Part shown: in pieces, positions 36,680 through 47,204 of the stretch | How positions within the stretch are numbered: the stretch's first letter is position 1 | Layout: the number at the start of each line of letters is the position of its first letter | Origin: Pomphorhynchus laevis | Lineage: Eukaryota; Acanthocephala; Palaeacanthocephala; Echinorhynchida; Pomphorhynchidae | Length of the DNA: 64,000 nt | Direction of reading: 5' to 3' | Assembly (NCBI GenBank): GCA_012934845.2 | Contig: WNNJ02000678.1 | Location: 1-64,000 of the forward strand | Position numbers and translations under genes: made by a program | The notes under the pieces: model-generated | The model's input: only the letters and a program-made list of their open reading frames with translations | The model's database searches: none | What the model was told of the DNA's origin: nothing

Positions 36680-37460
36680 GTACACCTACAAATCTGCCTT
36701 TATCATTTCAACAAATGCGAATCAAATAATCGATTAGCAGAATTAGCATTTTGTATCTTTACCAGCTAACTCTTTTTTTGTATTTGTTTCCCGAAGTCTA
36801 AATGCGCTATTACGAAAATGAATAATCTCTGCATTATAATGAGATGCTGCAAAATTGTTTAAGAGAATATCATTCTGCCAGTTGACAGTCCAAGTACGTT
36901 ACCAATACATTATTACTTAAATTTTAAAAATATGATCAAAGACATTCTATGAAATAGATTGAACGCAATAGCGCTATGCAGTTATATTGTATTTTTAGCT
37001 GTTGTAAGACGTCCTTGTTATTTCAAGTAAAGGGATTGACGGATGTAGTATTTACGGAAAATCAATGTTCATTTATTGTTGGGTAAAAAGTTAACAAAAC
37101 AAGACATTTGATGCATTACAGCGGTAAATTTAAAAAAGTTAAAGTAGGAACTCTGCGCATTCGATCTACTGCTTAGTTCTATATTGACGGAAAGTATAAA
37201 AATTTAACAAAACGTGGCTCAGCAGAAGAATATATAATCATAGTAAAGTTAATTATCAACAATGGATATTTAGCAATATACGCCGGAAAACAAAAGACGT
37301 ATTTATGTTGGAATTAGATAACCACAGTGAAATTACAACACATCGGTGTACAAAGTTAATTAGATAGGGATCTACAATAATTTCGGTAATGTTGAAATCC
37401 TACTACAGTGTCGAAATATTGGTAGGTTATTTGTTTAATCGTCATGATATGAATCACATC
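36680..37460. other. Intergenic, no gene recognised
   Basis: AT-rich. Short open frames only, with no family similarity. Confidence 0.35.
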
Positions 37461-37462
37461 AT

Positions 37463-37492
37463 AAAGCGTGATGCAGAGATGCATCACGCTTT
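37463..37492. other. Perfect 13-bp stem hairpin
   Basis: AAAGCGTGATGCA pairs perfectly with TGCATCACGCTTT across a GAGA loop. It is GC-richer than its surroundings, which makes chance less likely. It could be an RNA structure or the core of a short foldback. A direct pair of ATCACATGAT lies just downstream at about 37565-37590. Confidence 0.6.
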
Positions 37493-37599
37493 AACAATGA
37501 ATGTACAATGCGAGCTTATAAATAGAAATAAAGGAGAGTGCATAACGTACTATTTGAGTCTTATCACATGATGGTGCCATCACATGATTTGGCGTCACG

Positions 37600-38136
37600 T
37601 GCTCAAATCATAATGATATTACATAATGTGATATCAAATAAAGTTGTTAATCACATCTTTAATCAATCACCATATTTACTCCTTTTATATTGCATTTTAC
37701 ACTTTAATCCCATTTTAATCCGTATTTAATTCCATTTTACCAATTTAACTACCTTTACGCTGCTATCTTAAGTTTATGGATAGAAATGAATAAAACTGTA
37801 AATTAAAAATGAGGTAAAAGATAGAATTTAGGAGGGTAAAGGGGATTAAAAAATGTAAATAGGATAAAAAATGGTTAAAGTATGTATATGAAATAAACGC
37901 GAGCGCAGAGATAAAATGGGATTGAATAATGATTACAAGAAGAAACGTCTAAAGGCGATTTACATGAAGTAAATTTAATGATGTGCATTAAGAAAATATT
38001 TATCAAAGATTAGTCCCCTTAAAACCAAAACAATCTGGAGATTTTAAAATGTAAAAATAAATATACGGCATAATATTAATATTTTTGCGTAAATTTTAAT
38101 TTAAAATATTTTTTATCCTACATTTTATATTTTGAT
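37600..38136. other. Intergenic, no gene recognised
   Basis: AT-rich with repeated AATCCCATTTTA/TAATTCCATTTTA words (37705-37740) and GGATAAAAAATG words (37800-37890). No gene is seen. Confidence 0.35.
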
Positions 38137-38305
38137 TGTACTGTTTTTAAAGCTTATAACGAACTAAAAATATCCTACGTAGTGTTGATTTACGTTTCGG
38201 CCCTTATTATCTGCTTACCGCGTACACTGGTGCTGATCCAATTCGAACTCAGGACGTCTGCATCGCGCTTCAAACGTTGCATCCACTAGGCTGGCAGTAG
38301 TGAAG
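38137..38305 (-). mobile_element. tRNA-derived SINE
   Basis: On the minus strand, CTGCCAGCCTAGTGGATGC resembles a tRNA A box and CCTGAGTTCGAATTGG a B box (GGTTCGANTCC type), about 40 bases apart. These are the two parts of an internal RNA polymerase III promoter. A tRNA-unrelated body (GGGCCGAAACGTAAATC onward) follows and ends in AT-rich sequence. A partial second copy of the A-box side follows at about 38328-38352. It would not fold as an intact tRNA. Confidence 0.6.
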
Positions 38306-38392
38306 ATTCAGTTATAATTCAGTTATACGTTACATCCATTAGCCTGGCAGTATTGAAGATTCAGTTATAATTCAGTTATAACTGAATTCATT

Positions 38393-38580
38393 CGAATTCA
38401 GTTATAGGAACGAATTCAATGTTTCATAACAGTTTTAACACTTGTTCGAACTAGTAGTTTGATCAGCTTGTTGGTGCATTTATCATAATCAATTAATCAA
38501 TTCTATAATTATCTAATTTATATTAAATGATATATTTAATATATCTAGTAATTTAAATTATAAATTTATAAATTAAAATA
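38393..38580. repeat. Dispersed ~190-bp direct repeat, copy 1
   Basis: Starts near GAATTCAGTTATAGGAACG and ends AATTTATAAATTAAA. A near-identical copy lies at 41270-41458, about 2.9 kb away. No coding potential. The repeat abuts the SINE region. Confidence 0.85.
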
Positions 38581-38589
38581 TGTCGTTTG

Positions 38590-39070
38590 TATCTCAATTC
38601 AACGTTACATCTACTAGTAATTGTACTGTTTTTAAAGCTTATAAAGAACTAAACATCTTTACAGCTATGAAGATTTAGTATATTATTAAAAATATTATTA
38701 ATAATTTTGTCGTATAATTGGCTTTTGAATGGATAATCGACTTTTAACTTTACTACAGAATGCACGGCCTTGGTATCTGACCCCCTTTTAATTTGTGTAT
38801 TTTTTTACCAAAAACATTAAAATTTTTTGGTAAAAATTAAAATGTTTTACAAAAAAAATTATTTTTTTGGTAAAAAAATATAATTTATTTTATAATGCAA
38901 CATATTAGGCTTTTCATTTATTAAATGTACGCTTTATAATAGTGTAAAATGATTTTTTTCAGAAATTTTGAAAGTGCAATCTAAACAAACCACATTTTTA
39001 CAAATATTTACTTCATTAAATCAACTTTAATAATAATTGAAGATATTTAAGTCATCCATTTCCTCGAATT
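38590..39070. other. AT-rich intergenic with a partial repeat
   Basis: 38625-38665 repeats TGTACTGTTTTTAAAGCTTA from the SINE tail at 38137. The remainder has runs of TTTTTTGG/TTTTACC words. No gene is seen. Confidence 0.4.
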
Positions 39071-39074
39071 TAAC

Positions 39075-39300
39075 AAATGTTAATTTATAGAAATAACGGA
39101 AAATCAAAGACCAAAGAGAATTACTCAATATTTCAATGGCAACTTCCATCAACATCAGAAAAATAAAAATGTTAACAGTTTTGTGCATTTAGAATGTACA
39201 AAACTGTAAAAAATTCTTTTCCTGATAATGGCAGTTGCCATTGAACTATTGAATAATCCTTTGGTCTTTGATTTTCCTTTATTCCTATGAATTAACATTA
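39075..39300. repeat. Long snapback with nested hairpins
   Basis: The left arm (39075-39162) and right arm (39214-39300) are inverted copies sharing AAAATCAAAGACCAAAG, TCAATGGCAAC and TTATCAGGAAAA-type blocks. The loop holds a second, 15-bp hairpin (39175-39207) whose arms differ at one base around a TAG loop. The right arm carries CTGATAATGGCAGTTGCCAT, a Penelope-tail-type hairpin. A third, direct copy lies at 39508-39598. Confidence 0.7.
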
Positions 39301-39507
39301 TCTAAAGGGATTAAATAGATGAAATGAAGTCTTTACTACAAAATACTTCGAGAAACGTTTAGTTAACACAGGTGAAAATAATTCCTAAAGTATAACTGAA
39401 ATTAATATATTTGTTAAGCTTGAATACAACAAAACAGGCGAAGGCCATGTTAAGACGGAATATCATTAAACTGCCACCAGCAAAGACTAGTTTTAGTTTT
39501 TGAAAAA

Positions 39508-39598
39508 CAGACAATTTTATTTTCCTGATGATGGCAGTTGCCATTGAACTATTGTTTTGGTTTTTGATTTTCCTTTATTCCAATAAATTAACATTTAA
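39508..39598 (+). repeat. Third copy of the snapback arm
   Basis: CCTGATGATGGCAGTTGCCA followed by TTGAACTATTG and TTTTTGATTTTCCTTTATTC matches 39214-39290 in direct orientation. The CTGATGA-stem-TTGAA arrangement is again hammerhead-like. Confidence 0.65.
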
Positions 39599-40016
39599 TA
39601 ATTATTAATAATTATTAGTAAGTTTTTACTTTTGTATTTTATCATTTTAAAACATTATATCATCTTCAGTGTGTTCACCATTCGTTTGAAAGTTTAATCA
39701 CAAGAACAAATGTTTTAATCGAAACATTATTAATTCAATGATACACAGTCCAATACTTGTGAGAATACTGTCGTCACATCGAAATTTGAAAACGGTTTCG
39801 CACTCAGTTGCTTGAAACGACAAACAAACTTAAACGAAGAAGATAAAATAGTAAAGTATGTCACAAACAAAGCTTTTCATTTTAATGATCTATCACTTAA
39901 ACTAGTTTGTTTAGTATTTGTATACGGTTATCGGGGCTATTTCGAAAAGAAAAACACTAGACACAAAGTTATTTTATCTTTATTGTTGTCATATTTGTTT
40001 TGATAATGAAAAATAG

Positions 40017-40174
40017 GATTTAATAATGCATTATATCTAATCAACAAGGAAATGCAGCCCTTGCTATCGGACTCAATTGTTGAGACTGGAATATTATCAC
40101 ATAATATCAAACACAAAGAGGGACTGCCACTCTCAAAGTGTACAGCTGCTGCAATTACGAGAATGATTGATACT
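40017..40174 (+). CDS. Candidate internal exon, unrecognised host gene
   Basis: AAATAG acceptor at 40016 and a consensus donor (ACT|GTAAGT) at 40175 flank a 158-bp stretch. It is open in one frame for 52 codons, reading INKEMQPLLSDSIVETGILS and then KCTAAAITRMIDT. Codon use looks less AT-driven than the flanks. No family is recognised, and no partner exon was found with a compatible phase; the open frame at 39812-40003 does not join it cleanly. It could be a remnant or a chance frame. Confidence 0.28.
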
Positions 40175-40179
40175 GTAAG

Positions 40180-41265
40180 TCTTATGTTTTCAGTAAATAC
40201 ATGCTATAGTAGTATGATTTTCAAATCCTAATAAAAACGACTACATGCAAAAAATAGTAAGATTATGATTTCTTTAGATGTTTTATGCAAATAAAAATCT
40301 TTATTTGATTAAATAAGCAATAGGTTTTGTCGGTGATTATTAAATAAAATTACATAAAATTAACTATTATTATTAATAAAAAATTACTTAATTATGCGAC
40401 TACTTAAGTCTGTCGATTATTGAAAGAATGCACATTGTAAAATTTTTATGGATGATTGGTTTCGATAAAAAATATTTAGTAATTAAGGGAAAATTACATA
40501 GAATACACCGGCTCTACTACACAGTCTTTATTAAAAAATATTATATATTAATATTAATATATATATTTAAATATATAATATAAATATATATTATATATAA
40601 GATATTAAGGGATATCTACTCGTATGCACTTATATTAGCCACTGTTTTGATTAGCTGCAGTTTTCATTAGCTATAATTTTGTTACAACTTTATAAGCAAA
40701 TTTAAATTTGCATAATTTCGATTAAATTACGTAAATGTATAACGCCTAGAACATTTACAAAACTGCCTTATCCCTAATAATGTTAAAAATAATGTTCAAC
40801 TTTCAGTAGTCAATTATTAGATCAGTACAGATTAAACTTTGGTAATCTGTAAATTTGGATAGAAACTCCGTCAAGTTCCGGATTTTATCTTGTACTTTAA
40901 TCATATTGACTTTAATATCATTGTTTTACAACGCAGTATTTCATCACTCACTTATGCAACAATCGAGCAATCGAGTATTGAATAGGTTTGGATAAAAAAT
41001 ATTTTGTTAAGAGAGGCTTAGACCGATACAGTTAGTTTAACAATGTTTTGAAAGTCCTTTGGTGATACACTCGTTTGTATATTAAGATTTCTTGTCGTAT
41101 GGATATAAATGAAGATATATGAGAAGCAACTTTTCAACGTGGCTTTAAAAAAACCGAAAAACATAAAAATATTAAATACCTAAACAATCTACTTCCTATA
41201 AGGTATAAAATATTAATGTAAAGTAATAAATGAATATTATAAAATAAGGATTACGTTGGAATATG
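40180..41265. other. Intergenic, no gene recognised
   Basis: AT-rich, including a nearly pure AT palindromic run at 40538-40605. No gene is seen. Confidence 0.4.
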
Positions 41266-41269
41266 ATTC

Positions 41270-41458
41270 AAATTCAGTTATAGGAACGAATTCAATGTTT
41301 AATATCAGTTTTTTAACACTTGTTCGAACTAGTAGTTTAATCAGGTTGTTGGTGCATAGATCATAATCAATTAATCAATTCTATAATTATCTAATTTATA
41401 TTAAATGATATATTTAATATATCTAGTAATTTAAATTATATAAATTTATAAATTAAAC
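41270..41458. repeat. Dispersed ~190-bp direct repeat, copy 2
   Basis: Direct copy of 38393-38580, with a few substitutions and small indels. Confidence 0.85.
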
Positions 41459-41459
41459 T

Positions 41460-43440
41460 AATTTATAACATACTTTTCGATAATTTTGAGTTAAAATAAA
41501 AAAACTCATACAGTGTTCAGTATAAAATATAAACATCGTAAGAACATAAATGAAGAAATATAGTCTATATTCGTAATGGAAAAGCATATTATATATTTAT
41601 ATTATATGATAACAATGCTCATTAAGATAATTATAGCAAAGTTCAGCGCGAAAAAAAATTCGTTTCAATATTGTTAAAAATGGCATCAAAAGTTGTCAAA
41701 GTATTGAAAATAATTTTAATTTCTTTGTGCTGGACTTTGTCTTTAATTATCCAAATAACAATGTAATATTTTTACATGTGGATGTCGTCAACTGATTAGA
41801 GAAATTCGGACTAAGGCATTTAATGAATCCGAATAAATTAAACTCCAATTGGGTTCGTATTCTAGTTCACTAGCAACATCAATTGAGATTATGCCTAACA
41901 ATATATTTATGTTTAATTTATAGATTAGATTATTTAATAGATAAAAAATTATGATTTATAATTTAATAAAAATAAATAATAATTAAATTATAATTATAAT
42001 TTCTAACTATAATTTATAAATTATAGTAATTTATGAATAATTATAATTATTCTTAAATTAGATTATTTTATTTGCAAAACGAATGATTACAAAAGCAAAG
42101 TTATAATTAAAATAACGTAAAATAAAGTTCATAAACTATATATATAAGATAAAGTTACAAAATATCATCGAATATATTTATAGATTAAAAGAGAACTATA
42201 TTAATATACCTGTGACAGTGTGTTAAGTTGCCAATGAATGAGTATTAAATTTATGCACTGATGAGTCATAAGGACTAAATATGAAGTGCATAGCGTTTGA
42301 TTACACATGGTTTAAATTAACTGGATTTCTGAGCACAAGTTAAGCGAGTAGATGTAGTCCATACACATTGTAGAATAATTATGTGCATAATAGCTAACAA
42401 TAACCTTTTGTCATTTTGAGCTTTTTTAATTGTATGCTGTAAAAAACTTTCAACAGCTTAAATACTTTCGAAAAAGACAGACAAAACATAATATAAAATT
42501 AATTCTCGGGGATGGTTCGTCAAAGTACAATATAAATATTATAAATATTAAATATGTATAATAAGATTGATAAGTGTAATAAGATAATTGATATGTATAA
42601 TAAGATTGTGTCATAAAGATATTTTGATTTTAATGAGATTGAAAAAAAATAATATTGTAATATTTCATATGATTTTTTTAAATAAAACGATGGTTCATAT
42701 GTCTAAAAATGATGATAAACAAATTATATCTATTTCAAAAGAAATGTATCTTGTACGTTCATATATCGTTTTCAGAGATATTCATTTTATTCTAAAATTA
42801 CGGTGTTACAGTTGGAAAATAAGATTTAGAGTGCGTGTTTGTTATTGTAAATGGGGCGATTGAACATAACTACATATACGAGAACATAGGGTGCGATAAA
42901 GCTTTTCTTTTGCAATTTATAAAGATGCACAATTTGATGATATATTGTCGTGGTTCGATTAAGCATATAAAATGTGCAGCATACATTAAGTGTATCGAAT
43001 TTTAGGATATAAATTTAGAATAGTGTTCACACAGTTCTAAGTATCATAATATTATAAACTGTAGAAATATGCTTCACATGTAATGGTAGATATATTTCAT
43101 GTTGTAAAACTATTGCATGTAGACGAGCTTTATAAACAGGTAAAGTATTGTGACGATGTATCATCCTTTTATAAGTGACAATAGGTCCTCCACATCATAG
43201 ATTAAATATACAATCTTCCTCGAAATATATAAGTATTACTAATTATAAATTTCATTATTTTTAATTTATAATTTAATATATAAAACTTTGTATTTTCTAA
43301 TTTTATATTTTACTATTTTTAATAATAAAATTTCTTATTGTTAATGACAAAATTTATTAATTTATTAACAAATGAGTAAATGAATTAATTTATTACTCCA
43401 TTAAATAAATAAGCAAGTAATTTTAACTTCCTAATTTACT
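41460..43440. other. Intergenic, no gene recognised
   Basis: AT-rich, with a TTATAATTATA-type simple stretch at 41930-42060. The 91-codon open frame at 42588-42863 has no ATG at its start and no recognisable content. Confidence 0.35.
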
Positions 43441-43450
43441 AGTTCCTTGT

Positions 43451-43575
43451 ATGGATGCAGGCTATTATACATCAGATCAGCTAACTGAGTCGACGTATTT
43501 CATACTATAAATTAAAAATAAATAATTATAAATAATAAATAATTATATAAAATTTTATACAATTAATATTTATAT
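43451..43575. repeat. Dispersed ~120-bp direct repeat, copy 1
   Basis: CATCAGATCAGCTAACTGAG, then ACGTATTT and AATTAAAAATAAATAAT. A diverged copy is at 46388-46515 (AATCAGATCAGCTAACAAAG). Non-coding. Confidence 0.7.
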
Positions 43576-43699
43576 AACAATAAAAGTTATTATTGAAATT
43601 TAAAATAAAATTAAATTTATATGAATTAACTTATAAATAATATACGATGTATTAATAATAATGTATGTTAAGACATTATTATATTTTATTTCTCTGTTC

Positions 43700-44030
43700 C
43701 ATTTCGAAAAAGGAATAAAGGTCAAGAGAAGGAAGCAATATCATTTTTTATTATAACATACGGATAAAAGAAGTTAATCATAAAGATTTAAATGTAAATG
43801 CAACATATGAACGTAGTGATTTTAGTTTAGAAACAATAATTACAAGTCATTGTTCTATAATTGATAAAAAGGGTATTAAAATTGAATCAGATAATAAAGC
43901 TATACCTATATTATATTGGAATCCGAAATTACATAAAAATTAAATAAAGGCTAGGTTCATAATAAGTGCTTTTAAATTAACATTAAAATCTAACTCAGTG
44001 TTTATAAAAAAATGCTTAAATATATAAATG
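43700..44030 (+). pseudogene. Penelope-like element RT, central fragment
   Basis: The frame reads VNATYERSDFSLETIITSHC, then KAIPILYWNPKLHKN, a stop, and IKARFIISAFKLTLKSNSV. The block P.LYW.PKLHK followed by RFI...S..T.K..S is diagnostic of Penelope-like reverse transcriptases (fingers/palm entry). The stop replaces the residue after HKN, and the frame ends soon after. It has drifted to the AT content of its surroundings, so it is old. Confidence 0.75.
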
Positions 44031-44153
44031 CTAAATATATAAATGCTAAATATATAAATGCTTAAATGTATAAATTTTATTTATAAATAAAATGCTTAAA
44101 GTAATTAATATTAGATATCAGATTAACATCAGATAAAATATTATTTAATAATA

Positions 44154-44471
44154 CATGTAAGCCAAACGCGAAAGAATGACGAATGCCGTTTCGTCATCAC
44201 AATGACTCATCAGTGCCAGATCCCTCCCACTACTGGATGCAGAGGAGGACTGGCAGACGGCAATCAATGAATTGCCATCTGCCAGTCCTCCAGATCCCCG
44301 GAGGACTGGCAGATCCCTGGAGGACTGACATATCCCTGGAGGACCGCCAGATCCATCCGATCCTAGGAGGGATCGTCTGCCAGATCCCTCCGTAGTGGGA
44401 GGGATCTGGCACTGATTAGTCATTGTGATAACGAAACGGCATTCGTCATTCTTTCGCGTCTGGCTTACATG
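44154..44471. mobile_element. GC-rich foldback element with ~85-bp inverted ends
   Basis: The left arm (44154-44240) begins ACATGTAAGCCAAACGCGAA; the right arm (44385-44471) ends GCGTCTGGCTTACATGT. They are near-perfect inverted copies including GAATGACGAATGCCGTTTCG and CAGTGCCAGATCCCTCCCAC. The loop is made of GGAGGACTGGCAGATCC-type repeats in both orientations. The GC content stands far above the flanks. It has no transposase and looks like a foldback or MITE-type element. Confidence 0.8.
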
Positions 44472-44659
44472 TTTTACAATAAATTCACGCGGAATGGTCT
44501 CACTCTCCTTAAATAAAAGTTAGCCGATATTAAAGAGACCTGCGCTGGCATTTGCCAGTGCTTTTGCTAATGATCCTTTTTGGTGAAGCTGTAGTACTGA
44601 TTTAGTACTCTATGATGTTACTAGAAAATTTTCTAGTACATCATTCACATTGATTCATT

Positions 44660-44816
44660 CATTGATTGCCGTCTGCCATTCCTCCTCTGCATCCAGTAGT
44701 GTGAGGGATTTGGCACTGATGAGTCATTGTGATGACAAAACGGCATTCGTCATCCTTTCGCGTCTGGCTTACATGTTTTACAAGAAATTCACGCGGAATG
44801 GTCTCACTCTCCTTAT
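44660..44816. repeat. Extra right arm of the GC-rich foldback
   Basis: Contains GCATCCAGTAGTGTGAGGGA, TTTGGCACTGATGAGTCATT and TTCGCGTCTGGCTTACATGT, then the same AAATTCACGCGGAATGGTCT flank that follows 44471. It duplicates the right arm plus about 45 bp of flank. It suggests a local duplication of the element's end. Confidence 0.8.
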
Positions 44817-45020
44817 TTAATAATAATCTTTAAATAATTTGAATAAGAAATAGAGGTCACCATTTTAATTCAAGTGTTTGAAAGTGAATTAAAATTGTAA
44901 ATTTATTCACTAGATTTTTCAACTCACACATGAATCAAAATAAAAAGAATTCATAAGTATAAATTTATAATTTTTTAATAAAAAGAATTAAAAATTTAAG
45001 ATGTAATCCTCAAACATTTG
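44817..45020. repeat. Dispersed ~200-bp direct repeat, copy 1
   Basis: AATAATCTTTAAATAATTTG, then AATAGAGGTCACCATTTTA and GTAAATTTATTCA. Copy 2 is at 45855-46060, and a short third piece is at 46805-46860. Non-coding. Confidence 0.8.
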
Positions 45021-45220
45021 TGTGCGATGGCGTTGTCGCATAAGAGATTGTTTTTTTTCTAGATTGGTTTTAAACTAAGAACAGAATAAAATCTCGAAAA
45101 CCTATCATAAAAATCACGGAGATATGAATGAGGCAATTTGTGCGATTGAAATTCGACATATGATAGTGGAAAAAAACCAATCAAGAAGAATAATCTTTTA
45201 TGCGACAATGCCATCGCCCA
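45021..45220. mobile_element. MITE-like element with ~47-bp inverted ends
   Basis: The left end TGTGCGATGGCGTTGTCGCA mirrors the right end TGCGACAATGCCATCGCCCA. Arms at 45021-45070 and 45175-45220 match with a few mismatches. The internal 100 bp are AT-rich and non-coding. It is the size and shape of a non-autonomous DNA transposon. No clear flanking duplication is visible. Confidence 0.7.
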
Positions 45221-45360
45221 TTTCCATTTTCCAATTTTCGATCAGAGTTAAAGAGGTTATTTTCGTAGATAAGTAATCTTGACTTTCTCTGACCAAGTAT
45301 AAAACGAACTGAACCTGGCATAAGGGATATAATCAAAGTTATTTAAAAATTGAAAATACT

Positions 45361-45470
45361 ACATCAACTCGTCGCTGTGGCGAGTTAATGCAAAAAAGCG
45401 ATTCTTACTACTATTTGAGCGGTGCATCAACTCACCGTGGCGAGTTGATGCACACCGCATACACGTAGCA
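45361..45470. other. Pair of related GC-rich hairpins
   Basis: The first hairpin is ATCAACTCG / CGAGTTAAT with a TCGCTGTGG loop. The second is TGCATCAACTC / GAGTTGATGCA with an ACCGTGGC loop, extended by GGTG / CACC flanks. The two share loop and stem sequence, so they are a tandem pair. They could be a structured RNA, a protein-binding palindrome or element ends. Confidence 0.6.
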
Positions 45471-45854
45471 CGAACATCACATCAGAGCAACGCCATAATT
45501 CGTGTCAAAATATTTTTAGTTCAGAGCATTAAAGCCTTTATTTATAGTAGATTATTTTTATATTATTGACCTGGATCCATTGTATTGGCAATACCTTGTA
45601 TTCCAGAAATATAAAGAATGAGATTAAAAACGTGATATATTTAAACCTGTTTTAAATATCTGTAAGGTAAAATATGCGTGTGGGGTTTTAAATATATGTT
45701 TTAAAAAATATGGGTTTTAAATATGCGTGTAGGGTAAATCTTGAAAAAAGGTCGTGTTATTAGCATTGTTAAAAGTTAATACCAATTTGAATATAGGAAT
45801 AGTAATATTCCTATATTACTATAATATTCCTATATTATATAGTAATAGATTACT

Positions 45855-46060
45855 ATTTAATAGTAATCTTTAAATAATTTGAATAAGGAATAGAGGTCAC
45901 CATTTTAGTTCAAGTGTTTGAATTCAAATTCAAATTGTAAATTTATTCATTAGATTTTTTAATTCGCACTTGAATCGAAATAAAAATAATTCATAACTTT
46001 AAATTTCTAATTTTTAATAAAAAGAATTTAAAATTTGAGATGTAACCATCAAATATCTGT
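45855..46060. repeat. Dispersed ~200-bp direct repeat, copy 2
   Basis: Diverged direct copy of 44817-45020, about 1 kb downstream. Between the copies lie the MITE and the hairpin pair. Confidence 0.8.
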
Positions 46061-46387
46061 ATTTATTTTGTACTATAATATTATATTATAACCCGCATAT
46101 ATCGAACTACATTTACGCTTTTAATCGTATGACTAGTCACACTTTCACAAGTCTGAACATGTGTCAAGAAAGCAATTATCAAAAGTCCAAAATTTAATTA
46201 ATAATGTAAATCAACTATTGATTTTAACTTGTAATTTAAAAAATCGCGATTTGTTTTTAAAAATCTGATGATGATAACAAAAACCATTGAAATACTATAT
46301 TAATTTTCAATAAATCAATATTATTCCTGATTCCATTAAATTATCGATATGCAATATCCTTAAGAATAAATCAAATGAATATTTTGG

Positions 46388-46515
46388 ACATAAATCAGAT
46401 CAGCTAACAAAGTCTACGTATTTTATACGATATATAAATTAAAAATAAAGATAAATAATTATAAATAATAGATAATTATAAAATTTTATATAATTTATAT
46501 TTATATAAGATTAAT
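46388..46515. repeat. Dispersed ~120-bp direct repeat, copy 2
   Basis: Matches 43451-43575 with scattered differences. Confidence 0.7.
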
Positions 46516-46519
46516 CATT

Positions 46520-47200
46520 TTATAAATATAAAATGATTAATCGTTAAAATAAATGAGCATAAATACAAGCGTTCCGTGTCTTCGTATATTATGACTGGGT
46601 CTTCGTATATTATGCTTTATATAAATTAAAATTGAGGTAATCAAGAACTGCTATGTTATCAGGTATTCATTTATTGTATTTTTGTGTGATACTATCGGCC
46701 TTCTTCGGCATGATGTTTCTGCTTGAGTTTTGGGTATAGCTAGAATATTCTTTGTCTATGATGTTTAGGAGGTTAATTAGTTGTGGTTTATGACAGATTT
46801 ATTATTATAATAATTTAATAATAATCTTTAAATAATTCAAATAAGAAATAAAGGTCATCAAAATATTTTTTATGATTTTAGCGAAATACAACAACAATAA
46901 AGATGTTGATTTTATTTAAGTTTAAAGATAATCTTGTTTTTGATTAATTTGGTATATTTGAACACCAAGACACCACGCAAACGTTTTCAGAATTTCTACT
47001 TTTAAGTATCGCAAACTTATGCGAAATTTTACAAATAGTTTTTAATAAATTAATTTTATTTTCTTAATAGTTTTCTTTCCAATCTTATTAGTGTCAAATG
47101 CTTAATTGCCAAATATTAATTATATTAATAATATAATAATATAATAAGTATATAATAATATTAATAATATAATTTTGCTATTAATTGCGCTAAAAAGAGC
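46520..47200. other. Intergenic, no gene recognised
   Basis: AT-rich. A fragment of the 200-bp repeat lies at 46805-46860. An AATATAATAATATAATA stretch lies at about 47120-47170. Confidence 0.35.
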
Positions 47201-47204
47201 AGTT

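Noticed and set aside
38218-38305. A genuine tRNA gene
   Set aside because: A- and B-box-like blocks exist, but no acceptor stem pairing or anticodon arm was found; a SINE head fits better.
39812-40003. 63-codon frame as the exon preceding 40017
   Set aside because: No donor with a phase compatible with the 40017 acceptor was found, and the frame has no ATG at its start.
42588-42863. 91-codon plus-strand frame
   Set aside because: It has no ATG at its start, no splice context and no recognisable family; AT-rich composition explains it.
44145-44423. 92-codon glycine/serine-rich minus-strand frame and the plus-strand frame opposite
   Set aside because: They lie inside the GC-rich foldback, whose repeats in both orientations leave frames open by chance.
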